A stretch of 57,610 nucleotides of DNA from Pseudomonadota bacterium. GTDB lineage: Bacteria > Pseudomonadota > Gammaproteobacteria > Burkholderiales > Burkholderiaceae_C. The notes under the pieces are model-generated. The model saw only the letters and a list, made by a program, of their open reading frames with translations. It did no database searches and was not told the DNA's origin. This document shows, piece after piece, positions 22,780 through 30,693 of the stretch. The number at the start of each line of letters is the position of its first letter. The stretch's first letter is position 1. The position numbers and the translations under genes are program-made. Location of the stretch: positions 1 through 57,610 of the forward strand of contig JAKQJK010000221.1 in the NCBI GenBank assembly GCA_029561195.1. Direction: 5' to 3'.

Positions 22780-24900
22780 ATGTCGATGCTGAACGCGATC
22801 AAGTTGCGACCTTTCCTGCCGCGGGCGATGGCCACCGGATTTTTGCTGCTTTGGGCGCTGATCACCATGATGGTGTGGATCAATTGGCGCGTCGAGAGCA
22901 CCCTGATTGAAGAAAAAGTACGTAACGATGCCGACGCCGCCTTACAGAGCAAGGCCATGGAAATCGAAGGTGCTCTCAAGCGGACCTATCACACCATACG
23001 GACTATTTCACTGCTCCCCGGGGTGCGGGTTAGTCCACAAATAAATCGTACATCAGCAGATCAGGATGTGGTGGCCTTGGGGCGTATGTCGTCCACTGAC
23101 TTCGAGACGGTACAGCAACTCTATAACCATATAGCAGCATCGGTATCCGTATCGGAAGTCTACATCGTTCATGACGGATTTCGTCCGGAATTGGGACAAG
23201 TTCCCTTTGCGATGTTTGATCAGGTCATTGTTGATCGCATCAACCGCGCAGCGGCTTTGAACAACGTCAAGAATGGTTCTGCGGACAGCCCTGAGCAAGA
23301 CGAGAGCGAGGAGTACCTTGATTACGTCCGGCAACTGGCCTACTTTCGCACCAGCAATCCCGTCATGCCGGTGGACGGTCTGGAAGGCATCCTTCCGGTG
23401 AATTCGGGGCTTTTACGTACCTGTGATAACTCGCAGTACACGTCAGTGCGGCATGGAGACGTAAGAAACACCTTTGGATTTTCGATGTCGGTGCCGATTT
23501 TTGATTTGTTCAGTCGTCGCTTCAAGGGCCTTGTGACCGCGGTACTCCGAAGCAATGTGCTCGAAGCAATATTGATTGGCCTGCCCGAGGTTCCCCTGAC
23601 TGATGCCGAGCGCGCAGCGATGCTGGCGAACAAACCATCCTCTGCACAAGCCCATCCGACGAATTTTGTATTGCAGGATACTCGGTCGAGCATACGCATC
23701 CATGATCGTCGTAATTTGACCTTGGCCAATGGCAACCCTGATGCCGGATTGATTGCGCACCAAAGTACGGTGACGCTGGAGTTGGCGGGTGAACACAGCT
23801 GGGTGATGAGCAACTACGTGTCGGTCGCTACGCTTGATCGAGCGCTGGCGCCGGGGCGTGAGGCGGCTATTGGACAGGTGGCCGTTTTAAGCGTGATCCT
23901 CGGCCTGTTCTGGTGGTCGCTGCGCACAATGCTCAGACGCCAGCACCGTGCAACCCAGAAGATCCGCGTTCTGGCTGATGAACTGGATACATCGGCGCAA
24001 AATCTGGCGCGGGCGCGAACCGAATTTCAGGCAACGCTAGACGCCATTCCAGACCTTCTGTTTGAGCTTGGGCTGACTGGAAAAATATACGACTGCAACT
24101 CCCGCAGCGCTGATCCGTTGATACCCTCGGGCATGCCCTTTGTGGGGAAAACCGTTTCCGAGGCGATGCCGCCCGCACTGGCAACTGTGTTTCTGGCTGC
24201 GTTGATGGAGGCCAATGCCCATGGCTCGTCCACAGGTCGACAGTGTGAGCTGATTCTCGCGCAGGGTAACCGCTGGTTTGAATTGTCTTTGTCCCCCAAA
24301 ACCAAATCCCAAGGTGATGAAGCCCGATTTGTTGCCCTTGTGCGGGACATCACCGAACGGCGAGCCGCTGAAGACCAGATTCAGAGTCTTGCTTTTTATG
24401 ATGCGTTAACCCGTCTGCCCAATCGCCGCCTGTTGATGGACCGCTTGAAGCACGCCCTGGCTTCCGGGTCACGTCGCGTGAACAAAAGGGGACTACTGTT
24501 CGTTGATCTGGATAACTTCAAGTCTGTTAACGAAGCGTTGGGCCATGATGCCGGAGATTTGTTGCTGCAGCAGGTCGCAAAGCGGCTCACGGCCTGTATT
24601 CGCGAAGGTGACACGGTTGCCCATCTGGGTGGCGACGAGTTCGTGGTGATGCTGGAAGAGTTGAGTGAAGACGTCGCGGGCGCCGCCATGCAGACGGAGA
24701 GTGTGGGTGAAAAAATACTGTCTTCGCTTAGCAAGCCTTATCAGTTCTCTGGCTACACACACAATGGCTCGGCCAGTATCGGTGCGACGCTCTTCGGGGA
24801 TTCTCAGGAAAGTTTTGAAGAGCCGTTGAAGCGGGCCGATTACGCGATGTGCCAAGCCAAGGCTGCCGGCCGCAACACGTTGCGCTTTTTCTACGGGTAG
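22780..24900 (+). CDS. Membrane-bound PAS-GGDEF diguanylate cyclase
   Basis: 706 aa. An N-terminal membrane helix (FLLLWALITMMVWI), a periplasmic sensor of about 320 residues (probably Cache-like), a second helix near 365-385 (VAVLSVILGLFWW), a PAS domain (FQATLDAIPDLLFELGLTG) and a C-terminal GGDEF domain. The active site GGDEF is at 617-621 and the inhibitory site RxxD (REGD) at 608-611, so it should make c-di-GMP with product inhibition. No EAL domain. An external cue is probably turned into a c-di-GMP signal. It is divergent from the two-component operon. Confidence 0.94.
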   Translation: MSMLNAIKLRPFLPRAMATGFLLLWALITMMVWINWRVESTLIEEKVRNDADAALQSKAMEIEGALKRTYHTIRTISLLPGVRVSPQINRTSADQDVVALGRMSSTDFETVQQLYNHIAASVSVSEVYIVHDGFRPELGQVPFAMFDQVIVDRINRAAALNNVKNGSADSPEQDESEEYLDYVRQLAYFRTSNPVMPVDGLEGILPVNSGLLRTCDNSQYTSVRHGDVRNTFGFSMSVPIFDLFSRRFKGLVTAVLRSNVLEAILIGLPEVPLTDAERAAMLANKPSSAQAHPTNFVLQDTRSSIRIHDRRNLTLANGNPDAGLIAHQSTVTLELAGEHSWVMSNYVSVATLDRALAPGREAAIGQVAVLSVILGLFWWSLRTMLRRQHRATQKIRVLADELDTSAQNLARARTEFQATLDAIPDLLFELGLTGKIYDCNSRSADPLIPSGMPFVGKTVSEAMPPALATVFLAALMEANAHGSSTGRQCELILAQGNRWFELSLSPKTKSQGDEARFVALVRDITERRAAEDQIQSLAFYDALTRLPNRRLLMDRLKHALASGSRRVNKRGLLFVDLDNFKSVNEALGHDAGDLLLQQVAKRLTACIREGDTVAHLGGDEFVVMLEELSEDVAGAAMQTESVGEKILSSLSKPYQFSGYTHNGSASIGATLFGDSQESFEEPLKRADYAMCQAKAAGRNTLRFFYG

Positions 24901-24910
24901 GCCGCGGCCT

Positions 24911-25780
24911 TCATTTGCCGAGCTTGAGCAAACCCGTCGACAGTGCGGTCCCGCAAACAATGATCACGCCGCAGACCAGCATCCACAAGGTGAGCTGTTC
25001 ACCCAGAAACAGCCCGCCGTAGGTCAGCGCAAACACGGGTACGACGAACGTGACGGCCAATGCTCGGGCAGGGCCGGCGCGCTCAATCAGGCGAAAGTAC
25101 AGGATGTAGGCCACGCCGGTGCATACCACCCCCAGCGCCCCCAGCGCCAGCCAGGGTTTCAGGCCGGGCATTTGGGCAGGCCAGAACCAGAAGGTGGGCA
25201 AGGCCAGCCCGATGCTCGCACCGAGCTGGCTTCCGGTGGCCGTGGCCAGCGGGTGTACGCCGGTCAGGTAGCGCTTGGTAAAACTGGCTGCAAAGGCGTA
25301 GCAAACGGTTGCCAATAAGCACGCCAGGATGGCCCAACCCGTGCCACCCGGTTTGAAACTGGCTTTTTCACCCGCCAATAAAATGACACCGCCAAAACCG
25401 ATCAACAGCCCCAGAATGCGCGAATTGCTTGGTCTGTCCTTCAACCACAGCCAGGCAATGACGGCACCAAACAGCGGCACCGTGGCATTCAGGATGGACG
25501 TCATGCCGGTAGTGATCGATAGCACGGCATAGGAAAACAGCGCGAACGGAATGCCGGAGTTCAGCAAGCCAATGAACAGGATGGCACCTGCCTTGCGCTG
25601 GAGTTCACCCCAGTGTCCGCTGAACCACAGGATGGGTGTCAAAAATGCTGCGGCAATGGCTACCCGCAACCCGGCGGTGGCAAACACGCCAAACTCGGCG
25701 GCGCCCATACGCATGAACAGAAACGAAGCGCCCCACATCGCGGCCAAGGAAACAAAGTCGATCAGGATGGATTTTTTCAT
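24911..25780 (-). CDS. EamA/DMT-superfamily transporter
   Basis: 289 aa with about ten membrane helices in two EamA repeats (LAAMWGASFLFMRMG at the start; a second repeat from about residue 150). The substrate cannot be told from sequence; relatives export amino acids or metabolites. The start overlaps the ogt stop (ATGA at 25777-25780), so it is the last gene of the alkylation-repair operon. It converges with the diguanylate cyclase gene with only 10 bp between stops and no visible terminator. Confidence 0.93.
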   Translation of the reverse strand: MKKSILIDFVSLAAMWGASFLFMRMGAAEFGVFATAGLRVAIAAAFLTPILWFSGHWGELQRKAGAILFIGLLNSGIPFALFSYAVLSITTGMTSILNATVPLFGAVIAWLWLKDRPSNSRILGLLIGFGGVILLAGEKASFKPGGTGWAILACLLATVCYAFAASFTKRYLTGVHPLATATGSQLGASIGLALPTFWFWPAQMPGLKPWLALGALGVVCTGVAYILYFRLIERAGPARALAVTFVVPVFALTYGGLFLGEQLTLWMLVCGVIIVCGTALSTGLLKLGK

Positions 25781-26304
25781 GCAGTTCTGCTGGTTGCGGG
25801 CACGGAACGCTCCAGGGAACGCTCCAATTTGAGCAAAGCGGTTTTCCGGTCCAGCCCACCCGCGTAACCGGTGAGTGAACCGTCGGCACCCAGCACACGG
25901 TGGCAGGGAACGATGATGCTCACCGGGTTGCGGCCCACCGCAGCCCCCACGGCGCGCACCGCCGCCGGGTTGCCAATCTGCCTGCCGATATTGCCGTAAC
26001 TCGTGGTTTGACCCGGGGGAATTTTAAGCAGCGCACGCCAGACCGATTGTTGAAATAAAGTGCCGCCATTGATGTCCAGAGCCACATCAAAATGGTTTCG
26101 CCGACCAGCAAAGTAGTCGCTAAGCTGCTGTTTGATCAGCACCAGAGCCGGGTGCCGGTCATTGACGGGACAGTCGGTGAGATCAGGGTGGTGGCGCTGG
26201 CCTTCAAACCAGACACCGGCCAGGCCCGTATCGGTGGCGGCCAGTGTCATAGGCCCCATCGGGCTGGTGAACGTGCTCTTGACAAGGGAGGGATGAAATT
26301 TCAT
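25777..26304 (-). CDS. ogt: Methylated-DNA--protein-cysteine methyltransferase
   Basis: 175 aa. The active-site motif IVPCHRVLGADGSLTGYAGG holds the alkyl-acceptor Cys134, and the helix-turn-helix Arg finger region NPAAVRAVGAAVGRN is present. It repairs O6-alkylguanine by transferring the alkyl group to itself. It is 14 bp downstream of the Ada-AlkA fusion gene, which lacks this domain, so together they rebuild the full Ada activity set. Confidence 0.95.
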   Translation of the reverse strand: MKFHPSLVKSTFTSPMGPMTLAATDTGLAGVWFEGQRHHPDLTDCPVNDRHPALVLIKQQLSDYFAGRRNHFDVALDINGGTLFQQSVWRALLKIPPGQTTSYGNIGRQIGNPAAVRAVGAAVGRNPVSIIVPCHRVLGADGSLTGYAGGLDRKTALLKLERSLERSVPATSRTA

Positions 26305-26318
26305 GAAAACATTCCAAT

Positions 26319-27869
26319 TTAGTGGTCGTTTAAGGCTCTAGCGCCCACCGGATATGCGTGAGTAGCTACGTGTTTTGTAGCAACCGGCAAGGTGCTCCAC
26401 GCACGGATGACCGCGTAGCTGCGCCAGGGCCGCCAGATTTGTGACGCTGCTTCAGCCACGCGTGCGGGGTTTTTGGCCTCCTGCACACCCAAAGCCTTGT
26501 GCAGCGCCACATCACCTGCCGGAAATGCGTCGGGCCAGCGCAGCGCCCGCATGGCGATGTATTGCGCGGTCCAGTCACCGATGCCGGGCAGCGCCTTGAG
26601 CCCTGCAACCGTGGCGGGCACATCGGCACCGGCATGTAATTGCAGGCGCTTTTCTGCAACGGCCTGCGCTATGGCGAGGATTGCAGCCTGGCGCTGTTTC
26701 ACGATGCCCAGTGAGCCCAGCGCGTCGCCGCTGACTGCAGCAAGAACGGCGGGCGTGGGGAACAGCCGCGTCAGCTCGGGGTAGGGCGTGTTGATGGGTT
26801 CGCCAAAGGTGTTCACCAGGCGCTGGGCCAGCGTGCGTGCCGCGGCGACCGTGATTTGCTGGCCAAGCACCGCGCGCACGGCCAGCTCGTAGCCGTCCAT
26901 CGTGCCCGGCACGCGCAGACCGTCGCCATCGGGGAAGCTGTCGTGCAGCGTGGGGTTGATGGCATGCGGGTCGGCGTCCAGATCAAACGCAGCGCGCACC
27001 CGGCGGATGACCAGTGGCAACACGTCGCGCAGCGAGTCGCTCACCTGAAGTACCAGCTGGCACCGTGCCGTGTCGAAGTCGGCAATCAGCCAGCCGGTGT
27101 GCATTTTGCCACCCGATTCAATACGAAATGTCCTTCCAGCCCTTTTGTAGTTTTCGTGAGTAGCTACGAATTCAATAGCGTTCATGGTGCGTTTGCCGAT
27201 GAACGCTAGCATCGTATCCACGTCATACGGTGGCCGGTAGCCCAGCTTGACGGTGATGCCTTGCCCGCTCGCAGGCGTGCCCGCGCGTCGCAGCTGAGTG
27301 GGGTTGAGCTGGTAGTGCGCCACAAACGCCGCATTAAACCGGCGCACGCTGGCAAAGCCGCTGGTCAGCGCGATCTGGGTGATGGGCAGGTTGGTGTCGG
27401 CCAGCAACTGTTTGGCGGTGAGCAGGCGGCGTGTCTGCAGGTATTGCAGTGGCGATACGCCGAATTGCACCTCAAAAATCCGTCGCAAGTGGCGGTCACT
27501 TACACCGAGCCGGTCTGCCAACGTTTGCACCGATAACGCATCCGGACCCCACGACTCGGGCTCGTCCAGCAGGCGCGCGGCCTGGTGCGCCAGGATGTAA
27601 GACGCATCCTGAATCGACCACACCACCGAATGGGGTGCCAACTCAGGTCGACAACGCAGGCAGGGCCGGAATCCGGCGCCCTCGGCCTGCGCCGCATGGT
27701 CAAAGAAACGACAGTTCTCGCGCTTGGGTGTTTTGACGCTGCAAACCGGGCGGCAGTAGATGCCGGTGGAGGTGACGCCCGTGAAAAATCGCCCGTCGAA
27801 TCGTGCATCGCGGGCCTTGAGGGCGAGGTAGCGGATGTCTTGGGCGGTAGTGTCCGGGGTGGCAGTCAT
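26319..27869 (-). CDS. alkA: Ada-like regulator fused to AlkA 3-methyladenine DNA glycosylase
   Basis: 516 aa. The N-terminal Ada metal domain has the four zinc cysteines Cys39, Cys43, Cys70 and Cys73. An AraC-type helix-turn-helix follows (about 112-195), then an AlkA glycosylase with a helix-hairpin-helix (LKALPGIGDWTAQY, 424-437) and catalytic Asp453 in AGDVALHKALG. It removes alkylated bases and probably activates its own operon after methylation of an N-terminal Cys. Odd point: two 42-bp copies of a dispersed repeat lie inside the coding sequence, in the same frame, encoding residues about 231-244 and 497-510. Both read through as A-x3-VATH. The glycosylase should tolerate a surface insertion, but activity is unproven. 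Confidence 0.93.
   Translation of the reverse strand: MTATPDTTAQDIRYLALKARDARFDGRFFTGVTSTGIYCRPVCSVKTPKRENCRFFDHAAQAEGAGFRPCLRCRPELAPHSVVWSIQDASYILAHQAARLLDEPESWGPDALSVQTLADRLGVSDRHLRRIFEVQFGVSPLQYLQTRRLLTAKQLLADTNLPITQIALTSGFASVRRFNAAFVAHYQLNPTQLRRAGTPASGQGITVKLGYRPPYDVDTMLAFIGKRTMNAIEFVATHENYKRAGRTFRIESGGKMHTGWLIADFDTARCQLVLQVSDSLRDVLPLVIRRVRAAFDLDADPHAINPTLHDSFPDGDGLRVPGTMDGYELAVRAVLGQQITVAAARTLAQRLVNTFGEPINTPYPELTRLFPTPAVLAAVSGDALGSLGIVKQRQAAILAIAQAVAEKRLQLHAGADVPATVAGLKALPGIGDWTAQYIAMRALRWPDAFPAGDVALHKALGVQEAKNPARVAEAASQIWRPWRSYAVIRAWSTLPVATKHVATHAYPVGARALNDH
26340..26381 (+). repeat. Dispersed 42-bp repeat, copy 1 (inside alkA)
   Basis: Contains the GTGAGTAGCTA core and a hairpin GCTAC-N7-GTAGC at its end. 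Same length and 7-nt loop as the copies at 27138 and 55897. It falls wholly inside the 3' end of alkA and supplies part of the last 20 residues. Confidence 0.75.
27138..27179 (+). repeat. Dispersed 42-bp repeat, copy 2 (inside alkA)
   Basis: Begins AGCCC, contains CGTGAGTAGCTAC, ends with GCTAC-N7-ATAGC (one mismatch in the stem). It lies in the middle of alkA and is read in the same frame as copy 1. Confidence 0.75.
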
Positions 27870-27968
27870 GCGGTGAATGATACGCCGCAGGGTGGAGTTG
27901 ACTAGCCGTTTTCGGACATGCGCCTCGGAAGGTTGGCGACAGCCTTTGACGGGCCACCGGTGGCTATT

Positions 27969-28475
27969 TCAGGCGTACTGGCGTCTGGCAGGCTCACGCT
28001 GATGGAGAAATTTGGTCAGCAGATCACGCGGTGGCGTGACGGCAATGCCCTTGAGCACCTGGCCCACATTGCCGCGGTGATAAGCCCCGTGGGTGAGCAC
28101 GTGGTACAGCATTTCCTCGCGCGTCATGCGCCCGGCATCGCCATCGGTAAAGCGAAACGTCAGGCTTTCTGCCAGCGCGGCCGCGTCCAGCGCCGCCAGG
28201 TAAGACTCAAACCACAAGTCTGTCTCTGCCGCGGCAAAGTGCAACTCGGCCAGCGTGGGTGTTTCTACCGTGTTGCTCTGCGTGTAGTTGTGGGCCTCGC
28301 CGACCAAGTGAGCACGAAAGATGCGGTCCACCACGTAGATGTGGTTGAGCGTGCGGATGGCGGTGTGCAGCGGCTCGGCGTGATAGGCTGGGTCCACCTG
28401 GGCCATGCAGTCGTACAACTCGGCATTGGCCCAGGTCTTTTGGGCAAACAGGGTTTTCAACATCGTGAGGGACAT
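27969..28475 (-). CDS. DinB-family metal-binding four-helix protein
   Basis: 168 aa. Three histidines in the DinB/YfiT pattern: LNHIYVVD near residue 44, and THGAYHRGNVGQ near residue 130, giving a likely divalent metal site. GGAG precedes the ATG. Relatives act in stress responses or as thiol-dependent transferases; the exact reaction here is not predictable. The gene is alone, with about 100 bp to alkA holding only a 12-bp palindrome. Confidence 0.92.
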   Translation of the reverse strand: MSLTMLKTLFAQKTWANAELYDCMAQVDPAYHAEPLHTAIRTLNHIYVVDRIFRAHLVGEAHNYTQSNTVETPTLAELHFAAAETDLWFESYLAALDAAALAESLTFRFTDGDAGRMTREEMLYHVLTHGAYHRGNVGQVLKGIAVTPPRDLLTKFLHQREPARRQYA

Positions 28476-28565
28476 AACAGGCTCCTGGGTGGGTGGTCTG
28501 TGAGGTGGTTGCCAATTATCGAGCGCATCAATGTCGTTGCCGACGTGGTGCTGGAATAAGACCCC

Positions 28566-28720
28566 ATGGGCCTATCCATCAAAGTGGACGAATACAAGGC
28601 CACAAGCGTGCCCAACGTGTTTGCGTGTGGCGATGCTCCACGTGCGGCGGGGAATGTGACGTTGGCCTTGGCGTATGGGGCGATGGCGGGGTTGGGGCGC
28701 ATCGGGCTTCGATATTTTGA
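28566..28720 (+). pseudogene. Remnant of a thioredoxin-reductase-like FAD oxidoreductase
   Basis: The frame from 28566 reads IKVDEYKATSVPNVFACGDA then AGNVTLALAYGAMAG, the C-terminal FAD-binding signature of thioredoxin-reductase-like enzymes. A one-base frameshift near 28697 is needed to reach the expected ending GAHRASIF and the stop at 28718-28720. The N-terminal two-thirds is absent and an in-frame TAA stands at 28557. So this is a truncated, frameshifted relic. The DinB gene next to it is on the opposite strand. Confidence 0.8.
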
Positions 28721-28762
28721 GGCAATTGTTGTCCTTAAAGGATATATGGACTCGCTCCAAAT

Positions 28763-28945
28763 TTGGCGGTTCGACAGCAGCCACATGCTGGCAAAGCCCG
28801 TGTCAAGTCGCAGAACATTGAACTAACCTTTAATCAATCGCAAAGCAAGGGCAGGGTAAAGACGGCAAATCCGGAACTGGTATTTCAAGTGCACGTAGAA
28901 CTTTCTGGAATCTGGGGCCGCGAAGTTCAGGTGAGCATCCAATGA
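28763..28945 (+). CDS. Doubtful small ORF
   Basis: 60 codons from a TTG. No family recognised. Its stop overlaps the ATG of the next small ORF (ATGA). It contains a beta-like segment (NPELVFQVHVELSGIWG). May be chance or a gene fragment next to the pseudogene. Confidence 0.2.
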   Translation: MAVRQQPHAGKARVKSQNIELTFNQSQSKGRVKTANPELVFQVHVELSGIWGREVQVSIQ

Positions 28946-29184
28946 AGTTGCCATTTACGACGTCTGCGACCGAAGAACCGCAACTTGTTATGAAGGTGGA
29001 GCGCATTAGTAAAGTTTTTCCCGTCAACACAAAGCTTCAATTGAGCGCGGATGAGTTCGCGGGAGTAGCTTGGACACAACTATCCGCTTCTCAGTGGGCA
29101 GCGGAGCGACTTGAGAAAATTGGCCGCTCCAGCGGGCTCGCAATTCAATCTCCCAAATTGACCGAGACAAGTGTTACTGGCTAG
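28942..29184 (+). CDS. Small hypothetical protein
   Basis: 80 codons from ATG 28942, overlapping the preceding ORF by four bases. The sequence ([20 protein letters not shown]) matches nothing I know and no ribosome site is clear. Together with the ORF before it, it fills 28721-29184, a stretch beside a decayed gene. Apart from these two ORFs I see nothing in 28721-29270. Confidence 0.3.
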   Translation: MKLPFTTSATEEPQLVMKVERISKVFPVNTKLQLSADEFAGVAWTQLSASQWAAERLEKIGRSSGLAIQSPKLTETSVTG

Positions 29185-29270
29185 CCGTAAGTTGTACTCA
29201 TTTCGCCACCCACCAAAGCATTTCCAAGATTTCCCCTCCAGACTCCTTCAATCACCACCCGAGGAGTCAC

Positions 29271-29618
29271 ATGACCATCACCTGCTTCATTCGCTACGAA
29301 ATCGACCCGTTCCAGAAAAACCAGTTCGCGGCCTACGCCAACAACTGGGCGCGCATCATCCCACGCCTGGGTGGGCATTTGCTGGGCTACTTCGCGCCGC
29401 ACGAAGGCAGCAACTACGAGGCCTGGGGGCTTATCTCCTTCCCCAGCCTGGCAGCGTATGAGGCGTACCGCCAGCGCCTGCGCGCGGATGACGAGGCTCA
29501 GGCCAACTTTGCGTTTGCCCAGCGCGAGCGTTTTATCCTGAAAGAGGAGCGGACCTTTCCCCTAGTGGTGCACGACAGCTACCTGCAAGCGCCCACCGGT
29601 TATCTGGAGGCCGCATGA
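29271..29618 (+). CDS. NIPSNAP-family protein
   Basis: 115 aa. A dimeric alpha/beta-barrel fold is indicated by [33 protein letters not shown] and [12 protein letters not shown], the NIPSNAP layout. GAGGAG precedes the ATG. Cellular role of bacterial members is unknown. First of three genes joined by ATGA overlaps with a monooxygenase-like gene and a regulator. Confidence 0.9.
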   Translation: MTITCFIRYEIDPFQKNQFAAYANNWARIIPRLGGHLLGYFAPHEGSNYEAWGLISFPSLAAYEAYRQRLRADDEAQANFAFAQRERFILKEERTFPLVVHDSYLQAPTGYLEAA

Positions 29619-29980
29619 TTGCCGTGCTGTTTGAGGTGAGGCCGCTGCCGGGGCAAGAGGCGCGCTACTTTGACATTGCCGCCACACTGCGAGAGCACTT
29701 GCAGGCGATCGACGGCTTTGTGTCGGTGGAGCGGTTTCAAAGCCTGACGCGGCCCGACACCTACTTGTCCTTAAGCTACTGGCGCGACGAAGCCGCCGTG
29801 CGTGCGTGGCGCAGTCAGACTGATCACCGCACAGGGCAGGCCGAGGGGCGCGCAGCGGTGTTTGCCGAGTACCGCATTCGCGTGGCGCAGGTGCTGCGCG
29901 ACTACACTCAAACTCAGCGCGACGAGGCCCCGCACGATTCCAACTCGGCGCTGCTGGCGCTCCACACTCCACCCGCATGA
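29615..29980 (+). CDS. Antibiotic biosynthesis monooxygenase (ABM)-like protein
   Basis: 121 aa ferredoxin-like fold: [38 protein letters not shown], and [17 protein letters not shown]. Family members are cofactor-free quinol oxygenases or haem-handling proteins, and many are uncharacterised. Overlaps both neighbours by four bases, so it is co-translated with the NIPSNAP gene and the regulator. Confidence 0.9.
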   Translation: MIAVLFEVRPLPGQEARYFDIAATLREHLQAIDGFVSVERFQSLTRPDTYLSLSYWRDEAAVRAWRSQTDHRTGQAEGRAAVFAEYRIRVAQVLRDYTQTQRDEAPHDSNSALLALHTPPA

Positions 29981-30690
29981 CTTCCACACCCCACGAGCCC
30001 AAGCTGGCCAGCGTTGCCGCCGTGATTGCCGACGCCACCCGCGCCCGCATGCTGTGCTACCTGCTGGCTGGCGAGTACGCCAGTGCGGGCGAGCTGGCGC
30101 GGGCCGCGTCCGTAACGCCCGCCACGGCCAGCGGGCATTTGGGCAAGCTGATGGCGGCTGAGCTGCTGGTGTGCGAGCAGCGCGGGCGGCACCGCTACTA
30201 CCGATTAGCCGACGATGAGGTGGCCCACGCGCTGGAGGCCATGGCGCTGATTGCGGAGCGCCGCACCCACACAGCCACCTGGGCCAACCCCACCCGCCAG
30301 CGGCTGCGCTTTGCCCGCTGCTGCTACGGGCACTTGGCGGGACAACTTGGGGTGGAGATGTTTTCGCAGCTCTTGTCCAAAGAATGGCTGTACCCCGCTG
30401 GCGATGGCTACCTGCTCTCCGCCCAGGGCAAGGCCGGGCTGAATGCGCTGGGCTTTGCGGTGGACGGCATGGACCAAGCCAAACCGTCCGCTTCCAACCG
30501 CGTGGCCTACCGATGCCTGGACTGGTCCGAGCGCCGCGACCACATGGCAGGCAAACTGCCCAAAGCACTGCTGGCGCGCTGCCTTCAGCAGGGCTGGCTG
30601 CGCCGCCATGATGGCGAGCGAGCGCTGGAGGTGACTCCGGTGGGGCGCAAGCACTTGGCGGGCTTGCTGCCTTCGGTCAATGCGCTTTGA
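29977..30690 (+). CDS. ArsR-type winged-helix transcriptional regulator
   Basis: 237 aa, about twice the size of minimal ArsR proteins. The N-terminal winged helix has IADATRARMLCYLLAGEY, ELARAASVTPATASGHLGKL and QRGRHRYYRLA. The C-terminal extension of about 140 residues contains CLDWSERRDHMAGKLPKALL, a pattern common in larger regulators of this type. It probably represses its own operon; the ligand is unknown. Converges with malQ with 3 bp between stops. Confidence 0.92.
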   Translation: MTSTPHEPKLASVAAVIADATRARMLCYLLAGEYASAGELARAASVTPATASGHLGKLMAAELLVCEQRGRHRYYRLADDEVAHALEAMALIAERRTHTATWANPTRQRLRFARCCYGHLAGQLGVEMFSQLLSKEWLYPAGDGYLLSAQGKAGLNALGFAVDGMDQAKPSASNRVAYRCLDWSERRDHMAGKLPKALLARCLQQGWLRRHDGERALEVTPVGRKHLAGLLPSVNAL

Positions 30691-30693
30691 TCC

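Noticed and set aside
27953-27964. Perfect palindrome GCCACCGGTGGC after the DinB gene as a terminator
   Set aside because: A 12-bp palindrome leaves almost no loop and there is no T-run after it.
27918-28559. Plus-strand frame of 213 codons
   Set aside because: Shadow of the DinB-family gene; no ribosome site or family features.
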